In this document: positions 22,775 to 31,638 of the stretch, in pieces
How positions within the stretch are numbered: position 1 is the first letter of the stretch
How the letters are laid out: each line of letters opens with the position of its first letter
From: Actinomyces sp. ZJ308
GTDB taxonomy: Bacteria; Actinomycetota; Actinomycetes; Actinomycetales; Actinomycetaceae
DNA: 64,000 nt
Direction of reading: 5' to 3'
Assembly: GCF_011752065.1 (NCBI RefSeq)
Contig: NZ_JAAIJY010000002.1
Coordinates: 62,001 to 126,000 of the forward strand
Notes under the pieces: generated by a model
Told to the model about the DNA's origin: nothing
The model's input: the letters and a program-made list of their open reading frames with translations, nothing else
Database searches by the model: none
Program-made: the position numbers and the translations under genes

Positions 22775-24850
22775 TCACTGGTGGGAGGGGATGGGCAGGA
22801 CCGGGTCGCTCGCCAGGGCCTGGGACATGTAGTCGCGCCACATCGGCACGGCCAGGTCGCTGCCGTACATTCTCGCGTAGTAGCGCCCCCCGATAGTCCT
22901 GCCCGCGAGGCTCTTGTTGCTCTCCTGGGCGTCACCGATCCAGACGGCGGTGGACAGCTGCGGGGTGAAGCCCACGAACCAGGCGTTCTCGGCCTCGTCC
23001 GTGGTTCCGGTCTTACCCGCGATCGCCCTCCCGAATCCGGCGTCCTTGGCGGTACCGCCGGACTCCGACGTGGCTTGGAGCGTGATCGCCGTCTGATCGG
23101 CGACGTTCTGGTCCATGGCCTGGGTGCAGTCGGCGCTGGGAACCGCCATCGAGGTGCCACTGGCGTCCAGGATCGAGTCGATGGCGATGGGCTTGCAGTA
23201 CTTACCGCCGGAGGCGAAGGTCGCGTAGGCGTTGGCCATGCTGAGCGGCGGCACCGGCTTGGCACCCAGGGCCAGCGAGGGGTCGGGATCCAGCTGGCTC
23301 CCGTCCGCCTTGGTGACGCCGATGGAGGAGGCGAACTGCGTGACGTCGCAGACGTCCAGCTGCTTGAGCATCTCAGTGAAGCCCACGTTGATGGACTGCT
23401 TCGTGGCGTCCCTGACACTCATGACGCCGGCGTTGGTGCCGGCCACGTTGTTGACGGTCCAGGAGCCGGCAGCGAGCTCGGGGGCGCAAGGAATGTTGAA
23501 CGTGTTGGGCGGGTAGGTTCTCGGCGCGGACGCGTTGACCGTTTGAGCGGCCGAGTGGCCTGTCTTGAGCCATTCGGCCAGGATGAGCGCCTTGAACGTC
23601 GAGCCGGGCTGGAAGCCGACGTTTCCGTCGGGGAGCTCGACTCCACCGTGCTTGGCGTCCGCCGCGAAGACGAGCTGGGAGTCCTCATAGGTGGTGTTCT
23701 GAGCCAGGGCTCGGATCTTTCCCGTACCGGGCTCGATCGAGACGATGGTGGAGTTGGCCCCGTCCGAGTCCCCGATCGGGGTCTTGGACTGAATGACGCC
23801 GTCGGCGGCGTTCTGCCGCTGGAGGTCCAGAGTGGTGGTGATCTTCAGTCCTCCGCGCGTCAGGAGCTGGCGGCGAGAGGCGACGTCGGGCCCGAAGTTC
23901 TCCGAGCCGAGGATCTCGTTGACCACGTAGGTGCAGAAGTAGGCGTAACTGCCCGCGGCGCCGCAGCCGGCAGGCGCCTCCTGAACATTGAGCTGGATCT
24001 CGGAGCTGACGGCCTCGTCGTACTGCTCCTGGGTAATGAACTTCTCCTCCAGCATCTTGGACAGAACCCAGTCCCTACGGCTCTTGGCCAGCTCCGGCTG
24101 GGACTCGGGGTCATAGGCACTGGGGGCGTTGGTCGTTCCGGCCAGCAGGGCGGCCTCGGCCACCGTCAGGTCCTTGGCGTGCTTATTGAAGTAGTGCAGC
24201 GAGGAGGCCTCGACCCCGTAGGTGGACGGGCTGAAGGCGGCGATGTTGAGGTAGCCCTCGAGGATCTGCTGCTTGGAGTACTTCTGCTCCAGGCTGAGCG
24301 CGAACTTCATCTCCCGCAGCTTGCGGGCCACGGTGCTCTCGGTGGCGTCCTTGATGATCTTGTGGTCGTCGTTCTTCAGACCGGTCTCGATGAGCGTGTT
24401 GCGCACGTACTGCTGCGTCAGGGTCGAGGCGCCCTGGCGCGAACCGCCCGAGTTGTTGGAGACCAGGGCGCGCACCATGCCGGTGGGGTCGACCCCCTGG
24501 TGCTGGTAGAAGCGCTGGTCCTCCACGGCGACGATCGCGTTCTGCATGTTGACCGAGATCTCGCTCAGGGGCACCACGATGCGGTTCTCCGCGTAGAACT
24601 GAGCGATCTCGCTGCCGTCGGACGCCAGGAGGGTCGAGATCTGGCTGGGCTGCTGGACGTTGAAGTCGCTGGGGAGCTCCTCGAAGAGCTCGGCGGAGGC
24701 CTTGGTCAGGGCCGCCGTGACGCCCACGAAGGGAGTGGCGAAGCCTGCTGACAGGACCCCGCCGACGCCCGACAGTGCCAGAAAGACCACGAGCATCGAG
24801 ACGACCTGGGGAGGTGTCAGAGAGCGTCCGCGCGCAGAGGAGTTCGCCAT
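22775..24850 (-). CDS. ponA: Bifunctional class A penicillin-binding protein
   Basis: A 691-aa membrane-anchored peptidoglycan synthase. One N-terminal membrane segment (about residues 15-37) is followed by a GT51 glycosyltransferase domain (VAVEDQRFYQHQGVD with the catalytic Glu, GASTLTQQYVRN, KYSKQQILEGYLN). The transpeptidase domain has SxxK as GSTFKAL, SxN as SIN and KTGT. No C-terminal PASTA domain is present. First gene of an operon with the metallophosphoesterase, and divergent from whiB across a 538-nt gap. It corresponds in context to mycobacterial ponA2; the symbol is used in that broad sense. Confidence 0.93.
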   Translation of the reverse strand: MANSSARGRSLTPPQVVSMLVVFLALSGVGGVLSAGFATPFVGVTAALTKASAELFEELPSDFNVQQPSQISTLLASDGSEIAQFYAENRIVVPLSEISVNMQNAIVAVEDQRFYQHQGVDPTGMVRALVSNNSGGSRQGASTLTQQYVRNTLIETGLKNDDHKIIKDATESTVARKLREMKFALSLEQKYSKQQILEGYLNIAAFSPSTYGVEASSLHYFNKHAKDLTVAEAALLAGTTNAPSAYDPESQPELAKSRRDWVLSKMLEEKFITQEQYDEAVSSEIQLNVQEAPAGCGAAGSYAYFCTYVVNEILGSENFGPDVASRRQLLTRGGLKITTTLDLQRQNAADGVIQSKTPIGDSDGANSTIVSIEPGTGKIRALAQNTTYEDSQLVFAADAKHGGVELPDGNVGFQPGSTFKALILAEWLKTGHSAAQTVNASAPRTYPPNTFNIPCAPELAAGSWTVNNVAGTNAGVMSVRDATKQSINVGFTEMLKQLDVCDVTQFASSIGVTKADGSQLDPDPSLALGAKPVPPLSMANAYATFASGGKYCKPIAIDSILDASGTSMAVPSADCTQAMDQNVADQTAITLQATSESGGTAKDAGFGRAIAGKTGTTDEAENAWFVGFTPQLSTAVWIGDAQESNKSLAGRTIGGRYYARMYGSDLAVPMWRDYMSQALASDPVLPIPSHQ

Positions 24851-25388
24851 GGCGCCAGCCTACGTGGAATCGCTCGAAGGATGCAGTGGCGTAGACCCCC
24901 CTCGGCCTGAGAAGACCCTAGGAGACTGCCCCGGTGCCCTTCGGTGGCCCTCCGGACAAGGGGTTTGGGGTGACCGGGCGTCGTCGGCGGTCGTCGGCGA
25001 GGGGGTCGCAAGCGGTACGGCTCGACCACATGGCGAGACGGCGCTCCACGCTCAGGGAATTCTTAAGAAATCTTCAGGGGTGGATCACGACGGGGTCACG
25101 GTTCGTCGATCGGGCTCTCGGCCCGCAGGTGGCCCTGCGCCCGTGAGAACTGGATTTCCCAACCGTGCGAAAGGTGAGATCCCGATGAGTCCGACGCCCG
25201 GAAATTGGCTCGCTCTCAGAGAACTCCCCTTGAATGCCGTGGTGGGCGCCGGTCTTGCGGAGGTCTGCGTCGCCGAAGCCGCTCGGACCACAGAAATGGG
25301 ATTTGGTGTGCGGCGCCCGGTTGCCATACGGTAACGGCTGTGACGTGACCGACAACGGCGTCGGCCGTTGAATGAATCGGGAGTGAGC
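24851..25388. other. 538-nt divergent promoter region, ponA / whiB
   Basis: No coding sequence is supported. An AT-richer patch with TTCTTAAGAAATC lies at about 25059-25073, and GTTGCCATACGGTAAC, an imperfect dyad, at 25319-25334 is ~55 nt before the whiB start. Both are candidate promoter or operator elements. Confidence 0.4.
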
Positions 25389-25724
25389 ATGACTCAAGAC
25401 GACCAGACCTGGGCGGCCAGGGCGGCGTGTGCAACTGTCGAGCCCGACCAGCTCTTCGGCAAGGGAGCTGAGCAGCGCGACGCCAGATCGCTGTGCTTCG
25501 CGTGTCCGGTTCGCATGGAGTGTCTGGCCGAGGCTCTCAACTCCGAGTCCAGCTTCGGTGTCTGGGGAGGGCTGACCGAGCGGGAGAGGCGGGCGCTGCT
25601 GCGGCGCTTCCCCGAGGTCGACGACTGGGGGCTGTGGCTCCAGCGCGAGGACGACGAGCTCGTCGCCGAGATTCACGCCCGCCGCGCCCCCCGCATCCTG
25701 GCCCGGGTGCGCTGCGCCTCCTGA
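25389..25724 (+). CDS. WhiB-family Fe-S transcriptional regulator
   Basis: A 111-aa Wbl protein. The four Fe-S cluster cysteines are C14, C36, C39 and C45 (C, then C-x2-C-x5-C), followed by the GVWGG turn (57-61) and a basic C-terminal segment (ERERRALLRR). Wbl proteins carry an O2- and NO-sensitive [4Fe-4S] cluster and bind the primary sigma factor or DNA. The ATG at 25389 follows GGGAGTGAGC; an ATG at 25368 in the same frame is less well placed. Context (beside a ponA2-like gene and near crp and nth) matches WhiB4 of mycobacteria and WblA of streptomycetes, so it is probably that orthologue. Confidence 0.92.
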   Translation: MTQDDQTWAARAACATVEPDQLFGKGAEQRDARSLCFACPVRMECLAEALNSESSFGVWGGLTERERRALLRRFPEVDDWGLWLQREDDELVAEIHARRAPRILARVRCAS

Positions 25725-25788
25725 GCCGGCCCGTGACCGGACGCGACCGGGCTTCCGACGCCTCGCAGCGGGCTCTAGGCTGAGGCCC

Positions 25789-25980
25789 ATGACTGCATCA
25801 TCCGACCACGTCTCCGGCGCCCCGACCGCCTGGGAGTACGTCACCGTCCCCCTCATCACCCACGCCACCAAGCAGATCCTCGACCAGTGGGGCGCTGACG
25901 GCTGGGAGCTCGTTCAGGTCGTGCCCGGCCCGTCCGGCACGGAGAATCTCATCGCCTACCTCAAGCGCCCCCGGCCCTGA
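25789..25980 (+). CDS. Small DUF4177-type protein
   Basis: A 63-aa protein with the pattern WEYVTVPL ... ILDQWGADGWELVQVVPG ... LIAYLKRP. The central GxDGWELVxV and a terminal strand with basic residues characterise short DUF4177-like proteins of actinobacteria. No enzymatic residues are evident. It lies 64 nt after whiB in the same direction and is probably co-transcribed. A strong bidirectional terminator at 26026-26067 follows. Function unknown. Confidence 0.75.
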   Translation: MTASSDHVSGAPTAWEYVTVPLITHATKQILDQWGADGWELVQVVPGPSGTENLIAYLKRPRP

Positions 25981-26025
25981 GGCCCGCCGGCGAGGGCGCC
26001 GACAGCACCAGTAACGCCACGAGCG

Positions 26026-26067
26026 CGCCGCGTCCGCGGTCCGTGAGTACGGACCGCGGACGCGGCG
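26026..26067. terminator. Bidirectional terminator between DUF4177 gene and crp
   Basis: A perfect 19-bp stem: CGCCGCGTCCGCGGTCCGT (26026-26044) pairs with 26049-26067 around GAGT. It sits between convergent genes. Confidence 0.85.
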
Positions 26068-26156
26068 TCTTCGGTGGTGTGCGGGAGCGTCGGGACGCCT
26101 CGGCGCCTGGCGCTCAGGTGCGCCGCCCGGGAGGGCTCGTGACCCGAAACGGGCCC

Positions 26157-26834
26157 TCAGCGGGCGCGACGGCGCAGGCGGTCGACGTCGAGCAGCGTGA
26201 CCGCCCGGCCCTCCAGGCGGATCCAGCCGCGGGAGACGAACTCTGCCAGCGACTTGTTGACCGTCTCGCGCGAGGCGCCCACCAGCTGGGCGAGCTCCTC
26301 CTGGGTGAGGTCGTGGGGGACGTGGACGCCGTCGTCGGTGGGCGAGCCGAAGCGGTCGGCCAGGTCCAGCAGGGCCTTGGCCACGCGGCCGGGCACGTCG
26401 GAGAAGACGAGGTCGGCCAGTGCGGTGTTGGTGCGGCGCAGGCGCTGGGCCAGGGCGCGCAGCATGTCCTTGGCCAGCTGCGGGTGGGACTCCACGAAGG
26501 TCATGAGCTGGTTGTGGTCCAGCGTCAGGAGCTCGGTGGGGGCCACGGCGGTGGCGGTGGTGGAGCGCGGGCCCGGGTCGAACAGGGTCAGCTCGCCGAC
26601 GATCTCGCCGGGACCGAGCACCGCGAGCAGGTTCTCGCGGCCGTCGGCGCTGGCGTGGCCGAGCTTCACCTTTCCGGAGAGGAGAATGTAGAGGCGGTCG
26701 CCTGAGTCGCCCTCGTTGAAGAGGGTCTCGCCACGGCGCAGAGTCGTCTGCGTCATCATGGCGCGCAGTTCCTCCTGCTCATCCGGGCTCAGGCCCTCGA
26801 AGAGCGGGATCCTGGAGATAATGCTGTCTTCCAC
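26157..26834 (-). CDS. crp: Crp/Fnr family cAMP-type transcriptional regulator
   Basis: A 225-aa regulator. Residues ~10-125 form the cyclic-nucleotide domain, with the phosphate-binding cassette GEIVGEL ... GPRSTTATA (Arg-Ser pair retained, so cAMP binding is plausible). A long dimer helix follows, then a winged helix-turn-helix (LTQEELAQLVGASRETVNKSLAEF). I placed the start at the GTG at 26834, preceded by AGGAGG, giving VEDSIISRIPLFEGL; the upstream ATG at 26873 lacks a ribosome-binding site. Corresponds to mycobacterial Crp and corynebacterial GlxR by domain and by position next to nth. A Crp-like half-site lies upstream (26906-26921). Confidence 0.92.
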   Translation of the reverse strand: MEDSIISRIPLFEGLSPDEQEELRAMMTQTTLRRGETLFNEGDSGDRLYILLSGKVKLGHASADGRENLLAVLGPGEIVGELTLFDPGPRSTTATAVAPTELLTLDHNQLMTFVESHPQLAKDMLRALAQRLRRTNTALADLVFSDVPGRVAKALLDLADRFGSPTDDGVHVPHDLTQEELAQLVGASRETVNKSLAEFVSRGWIRLEGRAVTLLDVDRLRRRAR

Positions 26835-26905
26835 GGAGATCCTCCTGGTGGTTAGGGGGCTGGCATCCCGCATGCGGGAGCCCTCGGGTCTATCCTGCCA
26901 CGGCT

Positions 26906-26921
26906 TGTGACCTGTGGCACG
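26906..26921 (-). promoter_or_regulatory. Candidate Crp site upstream of crp
   Basis: TGTGACCTGTGGCACG has a perfect left half (TGTGA) and three of five bases of the right half of TGTGA-N6-TCACA, ~72 nt upstream of the crp start. Autoregulation is possible but the match is partial. Confidence 0.3.
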
Positions 26922-27144
26922 CCGTCGAGCATTGTAGCCTTCGTGTGTTGCAGGTCAAAGGGTAGTGAGCAAAATCGGGTGCGTCCTGCGACACCCTCGA
27001 GCCATGTGCGGTTGCGGGCGGGCGGCGGGATCGACTGCAATGGCGTCCGCATGGTTCAGGCCTGATAGGGCTGTTGACACGACGATGGGCGAGGCGCGGG
27101 TGGCGCTGGTGGTGACACTGACGAGAACGCGGAAGGAGGACGAG

Positions 27145-27867
27145 GTGCGCAGGTCGGCACGTAGTGAGATCTCGGCGGCAACCGCCGACGCGGGCGCTGG
27201 GGTCCCCGAGGTCCCCGAGGTATCGGCGGTTCCGGGACCGGCCTGGCGAGCGGGCGCCGTCGACGACGAGCTCATCGCCCTCTATCCCGACGCCGCCTGC
27301 GCCCTGGACCACGACGGCCCCTTCCAGCTGCTCATCGCCACCGTCCTGTCCGCCCAGATCACCGACGCCCGTGTCAACACCGTCACGCCCGAGCTCTTCG
27401 AGCGATACCCCGACGCCGGCGTCCTGGGGGCCGCCCGGCGCGAGGACCTCGAGGCGATCCTGAGGCCCCTTGGTTTCCAGCGGGCCAAGGCCGGTCACCT
27501 GCTGGGCATCGGCCAGGCCCTCACCGAGCGCTTCGGCGGCGAGGTCCCGCGCAGTCGCGAGGAGCTCGTCTCCCTGCCCGGGGTGGGGCGCAAGACGGCC
27601 AACGTCGTCCTCGGCAACGCCTTCGGGGAGCCCGCCATCACCGTGGACACCCACGTCGGGCGGCTCTCGCGCCGCCTGGGGTGGACGACGTCGAAGGACC
27701 CGGTGCGCGTGGAGAAGGACATCGCCGCCCTGTGGGAGCCCTGGCGCTGGACCGACGGCTGCCACCGGCTCATCGAGCACGGGCGCCGGGTGTGCTCGGC
27801 CCGCGCGCCCCGTTGCGGTGAGTGCGCGCTGCTCGAGGCCGGGCTGTGCCCCCAGGTGGGCGTCTGA
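27145..27867 (+). CDS. nth: Endonuclease III (DNA glycosylase/AP lyase)
   Basis: A 240-aa HhH-GPD base-excision repair enzyme that removes oxidised pyrimidines. The helix-hairpin-helix LPGVGRKTANVVL contains the catalytic Lys, and VDTHVGRLSRRLG contains the catalytic Asp. C-terminal Fe-S cysteines are present as C-x6-C-x2-C-x7-C; the last spacing is two residues longer than in E. coli Nth. I chose the GTG at 27145, 4 nt after GGAAGGAGGA, although the frame is open to 26965. Divergent from crp, as in mycobacteria. Hairpin HP2 copy 2 ends the unit at 27916-27982. Confidence 0.93.
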   Translation: MRRSARSEISAATADAGAGVPEVPEVSAVPGPAWRAGAVDDELIALYPDAACALDHDGPFQLLIATVLSAQITDARVNTVTPELFERYPDAGVLGAARREDLEAILRPLGFQRAKAGHLLGIGQALTERFGGEVPRSREELVSLPGVGRKTANVVLGNAFGEPAITVDTHVGRLSRRLGWTTSKDPVRVEKDIAALWEPWRWTDGCHRLIEHGRRVCSARAPRCGECALLEAGLCPQVGV

Positions 27868-27915
27868 TGGGCGTCTGAGGCCGGAACCTGCGGGGCCGCG
27901 CGCCGAGCCGGATGC

Positions 27916-27982
27916 CGAGCCGGGCACATTTCGCGTAGCCGGGCAGAATTTCCGTAGGGCTACGCGAAATGTGCCCGGCTCG
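27916..27982 (+). terminator. Long perfect intergenic hairpin (family HP2, copy 2)
   Basis: Perfect 25-bp arms 27916-27940 and 27958-27982 (CGAGCCGGGCACATTTCGCG...) around a 17-nt loop GGGCAGAATTTCCGTAG. It starts 48 nt after the nth stop. Confidence 0.75.
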
Positions 27983-28149
27983 ACGGGGTGGGCGGGCAGG
28001 CGGGCAGCGGTGGGCGGGCGGCAGCGTACGGGGGTGGGCGGCAGCGTATGGGGGTGGGCGGGTCGGCGCAGCAGTGTCGGGCTAGCCCCACCCCGGATTC
28101 GCCAGATGGCTGGATGGGACCGGCGGGCCGGCGCGGTCAGGCTGGAGAC

Positions 28150-28989
28150 ATGAGCGCACGCCAGCCCCTGACCCCCTCCTCCTCATCCTCCTCGTCCGCC
28201 ATACCACCCGCGACGCCGCCCGGTCCGGCCGGACCGGGTACGCCGTCGCCCGTCGCCATCCGGCTGCGCGGGCTCACCCGCGTCTACGAGGTGCCCGGGC
28301 GCCAGGACGCCCGCGTCACCGCCCTGGACCACGTCGACGCCGACCTGGCCGAGGGCAGCTTCACCGCCGTCGTCGGGGCCTCGGGCTCGGGCAAGTCGAC
28401 GCTGCTGCACTGCGTGGCCGGCCTCGATGCGCCCACGGCAGGCCAGGTGACCATGCTCGGCGCCGTCACCTCCGGGCTGCGGCCCGCCGAGCGGGCCCGG
28501 TTCCGCGCCCGCCACGTCGGCTTCATCTTCCAGGAGTACAACCTCATCGCCTCCCTGAGCGCCGCCGACAACGTCTCCATGCCCTCACGCCTGGCCGGCA
28601 CCCCTCTGAGCGACGCCCAGACCCGGGCGGCCCTCGACGCCGTCGGGCTGGCTCACCGCTCCGGTCTCAAGCCCCACCAGCTCTCCGGCGGGGAGCGCCA
28701 GCGCGTGGCCATCGCCCGCGTCATGGCCAGCCGGCCCCGGATCGTCTTCGCCGACGAGCCCACCGGCGCCCTCGACCTGAGCTCCGCCGCGCTCGTGCTG
28801 GACTGGCTGCGCCGGCTCGCCGAGCAGGGGACCACCGTGGTCATGGTGACCCACGACGTCGAGGCCGCCGCCAAGGCCGACGCGGTCGCCGTCATGAGCC
28901 AGGGGCACCTGGTCCAGTGGACCGGCTGCCGCGACGCCCGCCAGATCGCCGAGCTCGTCCACTCGGCCCGGGCCGCGCGCGCCGCCTGA
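28150..28989 (+). CDS. ABC transporter ATP-binding protein (MacB/LolD type)
   Basis: A 279-aa ATPase. A Ser/Pro-rich N-terminal ~40 residues is followed by a complete nucleotide-binding domain: Walker A GASGSGKST, Q-loop FIFQEYNL, signature LSGGERQR, Walker B RIVFADEPTGALD and switch VTHD. The FQEYNL and EPTGALD patterns mark the MacB/LolD/FtsE group that works with FtsX-like permeases. I chose the ATG at 28150; upstream in-frame sequence back to 27988 crosses GC-rich tandem repeats (for example GGCAGCGTA near 28020 and 28040). Partner permease starts 21 nt downstream. Confidence 0.93.
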   Translation: MSARQPLTPSSSSSSSAIPPATPPGPAGPGTPSPVAIRLRGLTRVYEVPGRQDARVTALDHVDADLAEGSFTAVVGASGSGKSTLLHCVAGLDAPTAGQVTMLGAVTSGLRPAERARFRARHVGFIFQEYNLIASLSAADNVSMPSRLAGTPLSDAQTRAALDAVGLAHRSGLKPHQLSGGERQRVAIARVMASRPRIVFADEPTGALDLSSAALVLDWLRRLAEQGTTVVMVTHDVEAAAKADAVAVMSQGHLVQWTGCRDARQIAELVHSARAARAA

Positions 28990-29010
28990 CCGGGACAGGA
29001 GCAGAAGAAC

Positions 29011-30399
29011 ATGGTCACACTCATCTGGAACGACCTACGCCACCACGCCCGCCAGTGGCTGTGGTCGCTGCTCGTCGCCACGGTCGGCGGCGCCATCATC
29101 GGCGTCATCATCATCGCCTGGTACAGCGCCCTGAGCTGGGCCCAGGCCCAGGGCTCGGCGGAGCTCGTCAGCGCCTCCCACATCATCGGCTCCAGCCTCG
29201 TGTCCTACGCGGGGCTGGCCACCGCCGTCATCCTGTCCACGACACTGGGACTCACCGTCTCGGCCCAGCAGCGCTCGCACGCGCTGTGGAAGGTCCTGGG
29301 CATCCCCGGAAGCCGCATCCGCCGCATCATCCTGGCGCAGGTCGGGGCGATCGGTCTGGCCGGCGGGATCATCGGGGCGGTGGCCTGCATGCCGCTGGCC
29401 CGCGTCTACCTGCTCACCTGGCGGGAGTTCGAGGGCTTCCCGCATGACCTCCCGGTGAGCATGCCGGGCTTCGGGGTGCCTCTCACCATCGCGGCGACGA
29501 CGCTCTTCTGCATCCTGGGCGGGACGGGGCCGGCCCGGCGCGCGGCGTCGGTCCCCGAGATGCAGGCGCTGCGGGAGTCCACGGCTCCACAGACCCGGAC
29601 CCGGTGGTGGCAGTGGGCGATCGTCGGCGTCATGGTCCTGGCCCTCGTGCTGGTCCCCTTCGACAGCGCTATGCCTCTCAACGAGGCGGAGAGGGCGGAG
29701 ATGGTCGCCGCTGGTGCCGATCTCAACGACCCGGGGGAGCGCGCGGTCATCGGGGGCGCCATGGGGCTCATCGCCGCGATCGCGGCCCTCAGCGTGCCGA
29801 ACTGGACCCTGCGGCCGCTGCTGACCTGGTGGACCGCGCTCATCCCGGGCCGCAGCCCCGCCTGGTTCGCCGCCCGCGCCAACGCCCGCCACCGCGCCTC
29901 TTTGTCGATGACGACGATCGTCCCCTTCGCCATCGCCGTGGCCATGACCGGTACCGTCTACGCCGCCGTCGGCGCCGGTCAGGCCACCGGCGCACAGGGC
30001 TCGGTCAACGGTTTCCTCACCGTCGGGGTGCCGATCTTCCTCATCGCCGGCGTCGGTGGGATCGCCAACATCGCCATGGTGGGGCGGGCCCGGCGCCAGG
30101 AGGGCGCGCTGCTGGGGGTCATCGGTGCGCGCACCGGGACGGTTCTGGCCTCCACCGCGCTGGAGGGCGTCATCTACGCCGTCACCGGCATCCTCTTCGG
30201 GCTGGCGGCCACCGCCTTCAGCGCCGTCTACGCCGCGCTGTACTCCGGGGGCGGGGTGGCGGTCCTGGTCGCCTCGGTCCCGGTGGGGCTGCTGGCGCTC
30301 GTCAGCGGGATCTCGTTGGTGCTCGCGGTGGCGACCACCTGGCTGCCCGCACAGCTCGACCGCCGGCCCCTCATGGAGAACCTGCGCCAACCGGTGTGA
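29011..30399 (+). CDS. FtsX-like ABC transporter permease
   Basis: A 462-aa membrane protein with an N-terminal helix (WLWSLLVATVGGAIIGVIII) and two FtsX-type groups of helices, each preceded by a coupling segment (SAQQRSHALWKVLGIPGSRIRRI and GRARRQEGALLGVIGARTGTVL are landmarks near residues 89-111 and 352-373). Short loops replace the large periplasmic domain of MacB, as in Gram-positive exporters of the BceB/FtsX sort. Together with the upstream ATPase it should export or extract a hydrophobic compound or peptide. Substrate unknown; no two-component partner is adjacent. Confidence 0.88.
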   Translation: MVTLIWNDLRHHARQWLWSLLVATVGGAIIGVIIIAWYSALSWAQAQGSAELVSASHIIGSSLVSYAGLATAVILSTTLGLTVSAQQRSHALWKVLGIPGSRIRRIILAQVGAIGLAGGIIGAVACMPLARVYLLTWREFEGFPHDLPVSMPGFGVPLTIAATTLFCILGGTGPARRAASVPEMQALRESTAPQTRTRWWQWAIVGVMVLALVLVPFDSAMPLNEAERAEMVAAGADLNDPGERAVIGGAMGLIAAIAALSVPNWTLRPLLTWWTALIPGRSPAWFAARANARHRASLSMTTIVPFAIAVAMTGTVYAAVGAGQATGAQGSVNGFLTVGVPIFLIAGVGGIANIAMVGRARRQEGALLGVIGARTGTVLASTALEGVIYAVTGILFGLAATAFSAVYAALYSGGGVAVLVASVPVGLLALVSGISLVLAVATTWLPAQLDRRPLMENLRQPV

Positions 30400-30418
30400 G
30401 TCGGCGGCACGTACGCGC

Positions 30419-30485
30419 CGAGCCGGGCATTTCTCGCGTAGCCGGACAGAATTTCTGTAGGGCTATGCGAGAAACGCCCGGCTCG
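30419..30485. terminator. Long intergenic hairpin (family HP2, copy 3)
   Basis: Arms 30419-30443 and 30461-30485 match over 25 bp with two G-U-compatible differences. The loop GGACAGAATTTCTGTAG resembles that of copy 2. It lies between the convergent permease and hydrolase genes, 7 nt from the hydrolase stop. Confidence 0.75.
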
Positions 30486-30491
30486 AGGGGG

Positions 30492-31400
30492 TCAGGCGGG
30501 GGTGGCCGGGGCGACGTCGGCCAGGAAGGGCAGCAGGGCCCGGACGAGCTCGGCCGGGGCCTCCTCCTGGGGGAAGTGCCCGGAGCGGCGGATCGTCGCC
30601 TGGCGCAGGTTGCCGGTGACGTGATGGGTGTCGCGCGCGTAGGCCTGGGCGGGCTGAACCGGGTCGAGCTCTCCCTGGACGGACAGGACGGGCACCGCCA
30701 CCGGCTTGTCCAGCGCCGCGGTCTCGGCCCGCGACAGCATGAGGTTGCGCAGCGGCTCCAGGGCGCTGTGGGCGGCGCCGGGGCGGGAGAGGAGCTCGGC
30801 GTAGTAGGGGGCCTCCTCGGCCAACGCCTCCCGGGTGTGCGGCCCGGCCCAGGATCGCAGCAGCCCCTCCAGGGCGCCGCGGCTGCGCAGGCGCCGCTCG
30901 GCCAGGCCCGGGATCTGCAGGCTCGCGTACTGCAGCGCCGGCCCCGACAGCACCCGGGCCCGCAGCGAGCGCAGCGCCAGCGGGTGAGGGGCGCCCACCG
31001 GAACGATCGCCGTCGTCAGGCCCGGGGCCGCATGCGGCAGCGCCCAGGCGACCTGGCCGCCCAGCCCCGCCCCGACGACCACGGCCCGCTCGTGTCCCAG
31101 GGAACGCACCACGGCGGCGAGGTCCTGGGCCAGCGTCACCAGGTCGTAGCCCGACGGCGGCCGGTCCGAGCCGCCGAAACCGCGCAGGTCGAGAGCCGCC
31201 ACTCGGTGCCCGGCCTGCGAGAGGCCGGGGATGACATGGCGCCAGGTCCACCAGCACTCGGGGAATCCGTGGACCAGGAGGGTCAGGGGCCCGGTGCCGG
31301 TCGGGGCCTCGGGGCCGGCCAGCGCGACATGGAAACGGGTGCCGCGGGCGGTGAGGTTGCGGTGGGTCCAGGGGCCGGGGCGATTGACGTCAACAGGCAC
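30492..31400 (-). CDS. Alpha/beta-hydrolase fold protein with missing nucleophile
   Basis: A 302-aa protein with the epoxide-hydrolase-like fold: LLVHGFPECWWTW (oxyanion HGFPE), LDLRGFGGSDRPP, and C-terminal acid and base in GELDPVQP and RSGHFPQEE. The nucleophile elbow reads VVGAGLGGQVAW; where epoxide hydrolases have Asp (GHDWGG) and esterases Ser, this protein has Gly. It is therefore probably not an epoxide hydrolase or esterase of normal mechanism. The position relative to nth and crp recalls mycobacterial ephE. Function uncertain. Confidence 0.85.
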   Translation of the reverse strand: MPVDVNRPGPWTHRNLTARGTRFHVALAGPEAPTGTGPLTLLVHGFPECWWTWRHVIPGLSQAGHRVAALDLRGFGGSDRPPSGYDLVTLAQDLAAVVRSLGHERAVVVGAGLGGQVAWALPHAAPGLTTAIVPVGAPHPLALRSLRARVLSGPALQYASLQIPGLAERRLRSRGALEGLLRSWAGPHTREALAEEAPYYAELLSRPGAAHSALEPLRNLMLSRAETAALDKPVAVPVLSVQGELDPVQPAQAYARDTHHVTGNLRQATIRRSGHFPQEEAPAELVRALLPFLADVAPATPA

Positions 31401-31482
31401 GGCCGCAGCCTACTGGCCGGCGCGCGGTGCCGCCTGCGGGGCCTTCGACGTCGTCGAGGACATGCTGCCCCGACTCGCCGCG

Positions 31483-31625
31483 GGTGGGGACCTTCTGCGC
31501 CGCCGGGTGCATCCCCGATCTCGCGGGGGCCTTTCACGCCTACGGGGACAGAATTCCCGTCCCCGTACGCGCAGGATGTCTCCGCCCAGCTCAGGGCCGC
31601 ACCCGCCCGCGTGGAGTGTCCCCGC
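31483..31625. repeat. GGGGAC/GTCCCC dispersed intergenic repeat
   Basis: GGGGACCTTCTGCGCCG, then CGGGGACAGAATTCCCGTCCCC, GTACGCGCAGGATGTCTCCG and GTGGAGTGTCCCCG. The core is nearly identical to 4672-4775. Occupies most of the 238-nt gap between two reverse-strand genes. Confidence 0.7.
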
Positions 31626-31638
31626 CGGCCGCGGCGGG

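Noticed and set aside
21671-24751. 1026-codon forward open frame opposite the phosphoesterase and PBP genes
   Set aside because: Spans two real reverse-strand genes and their gap; no recognisable domain or start site.
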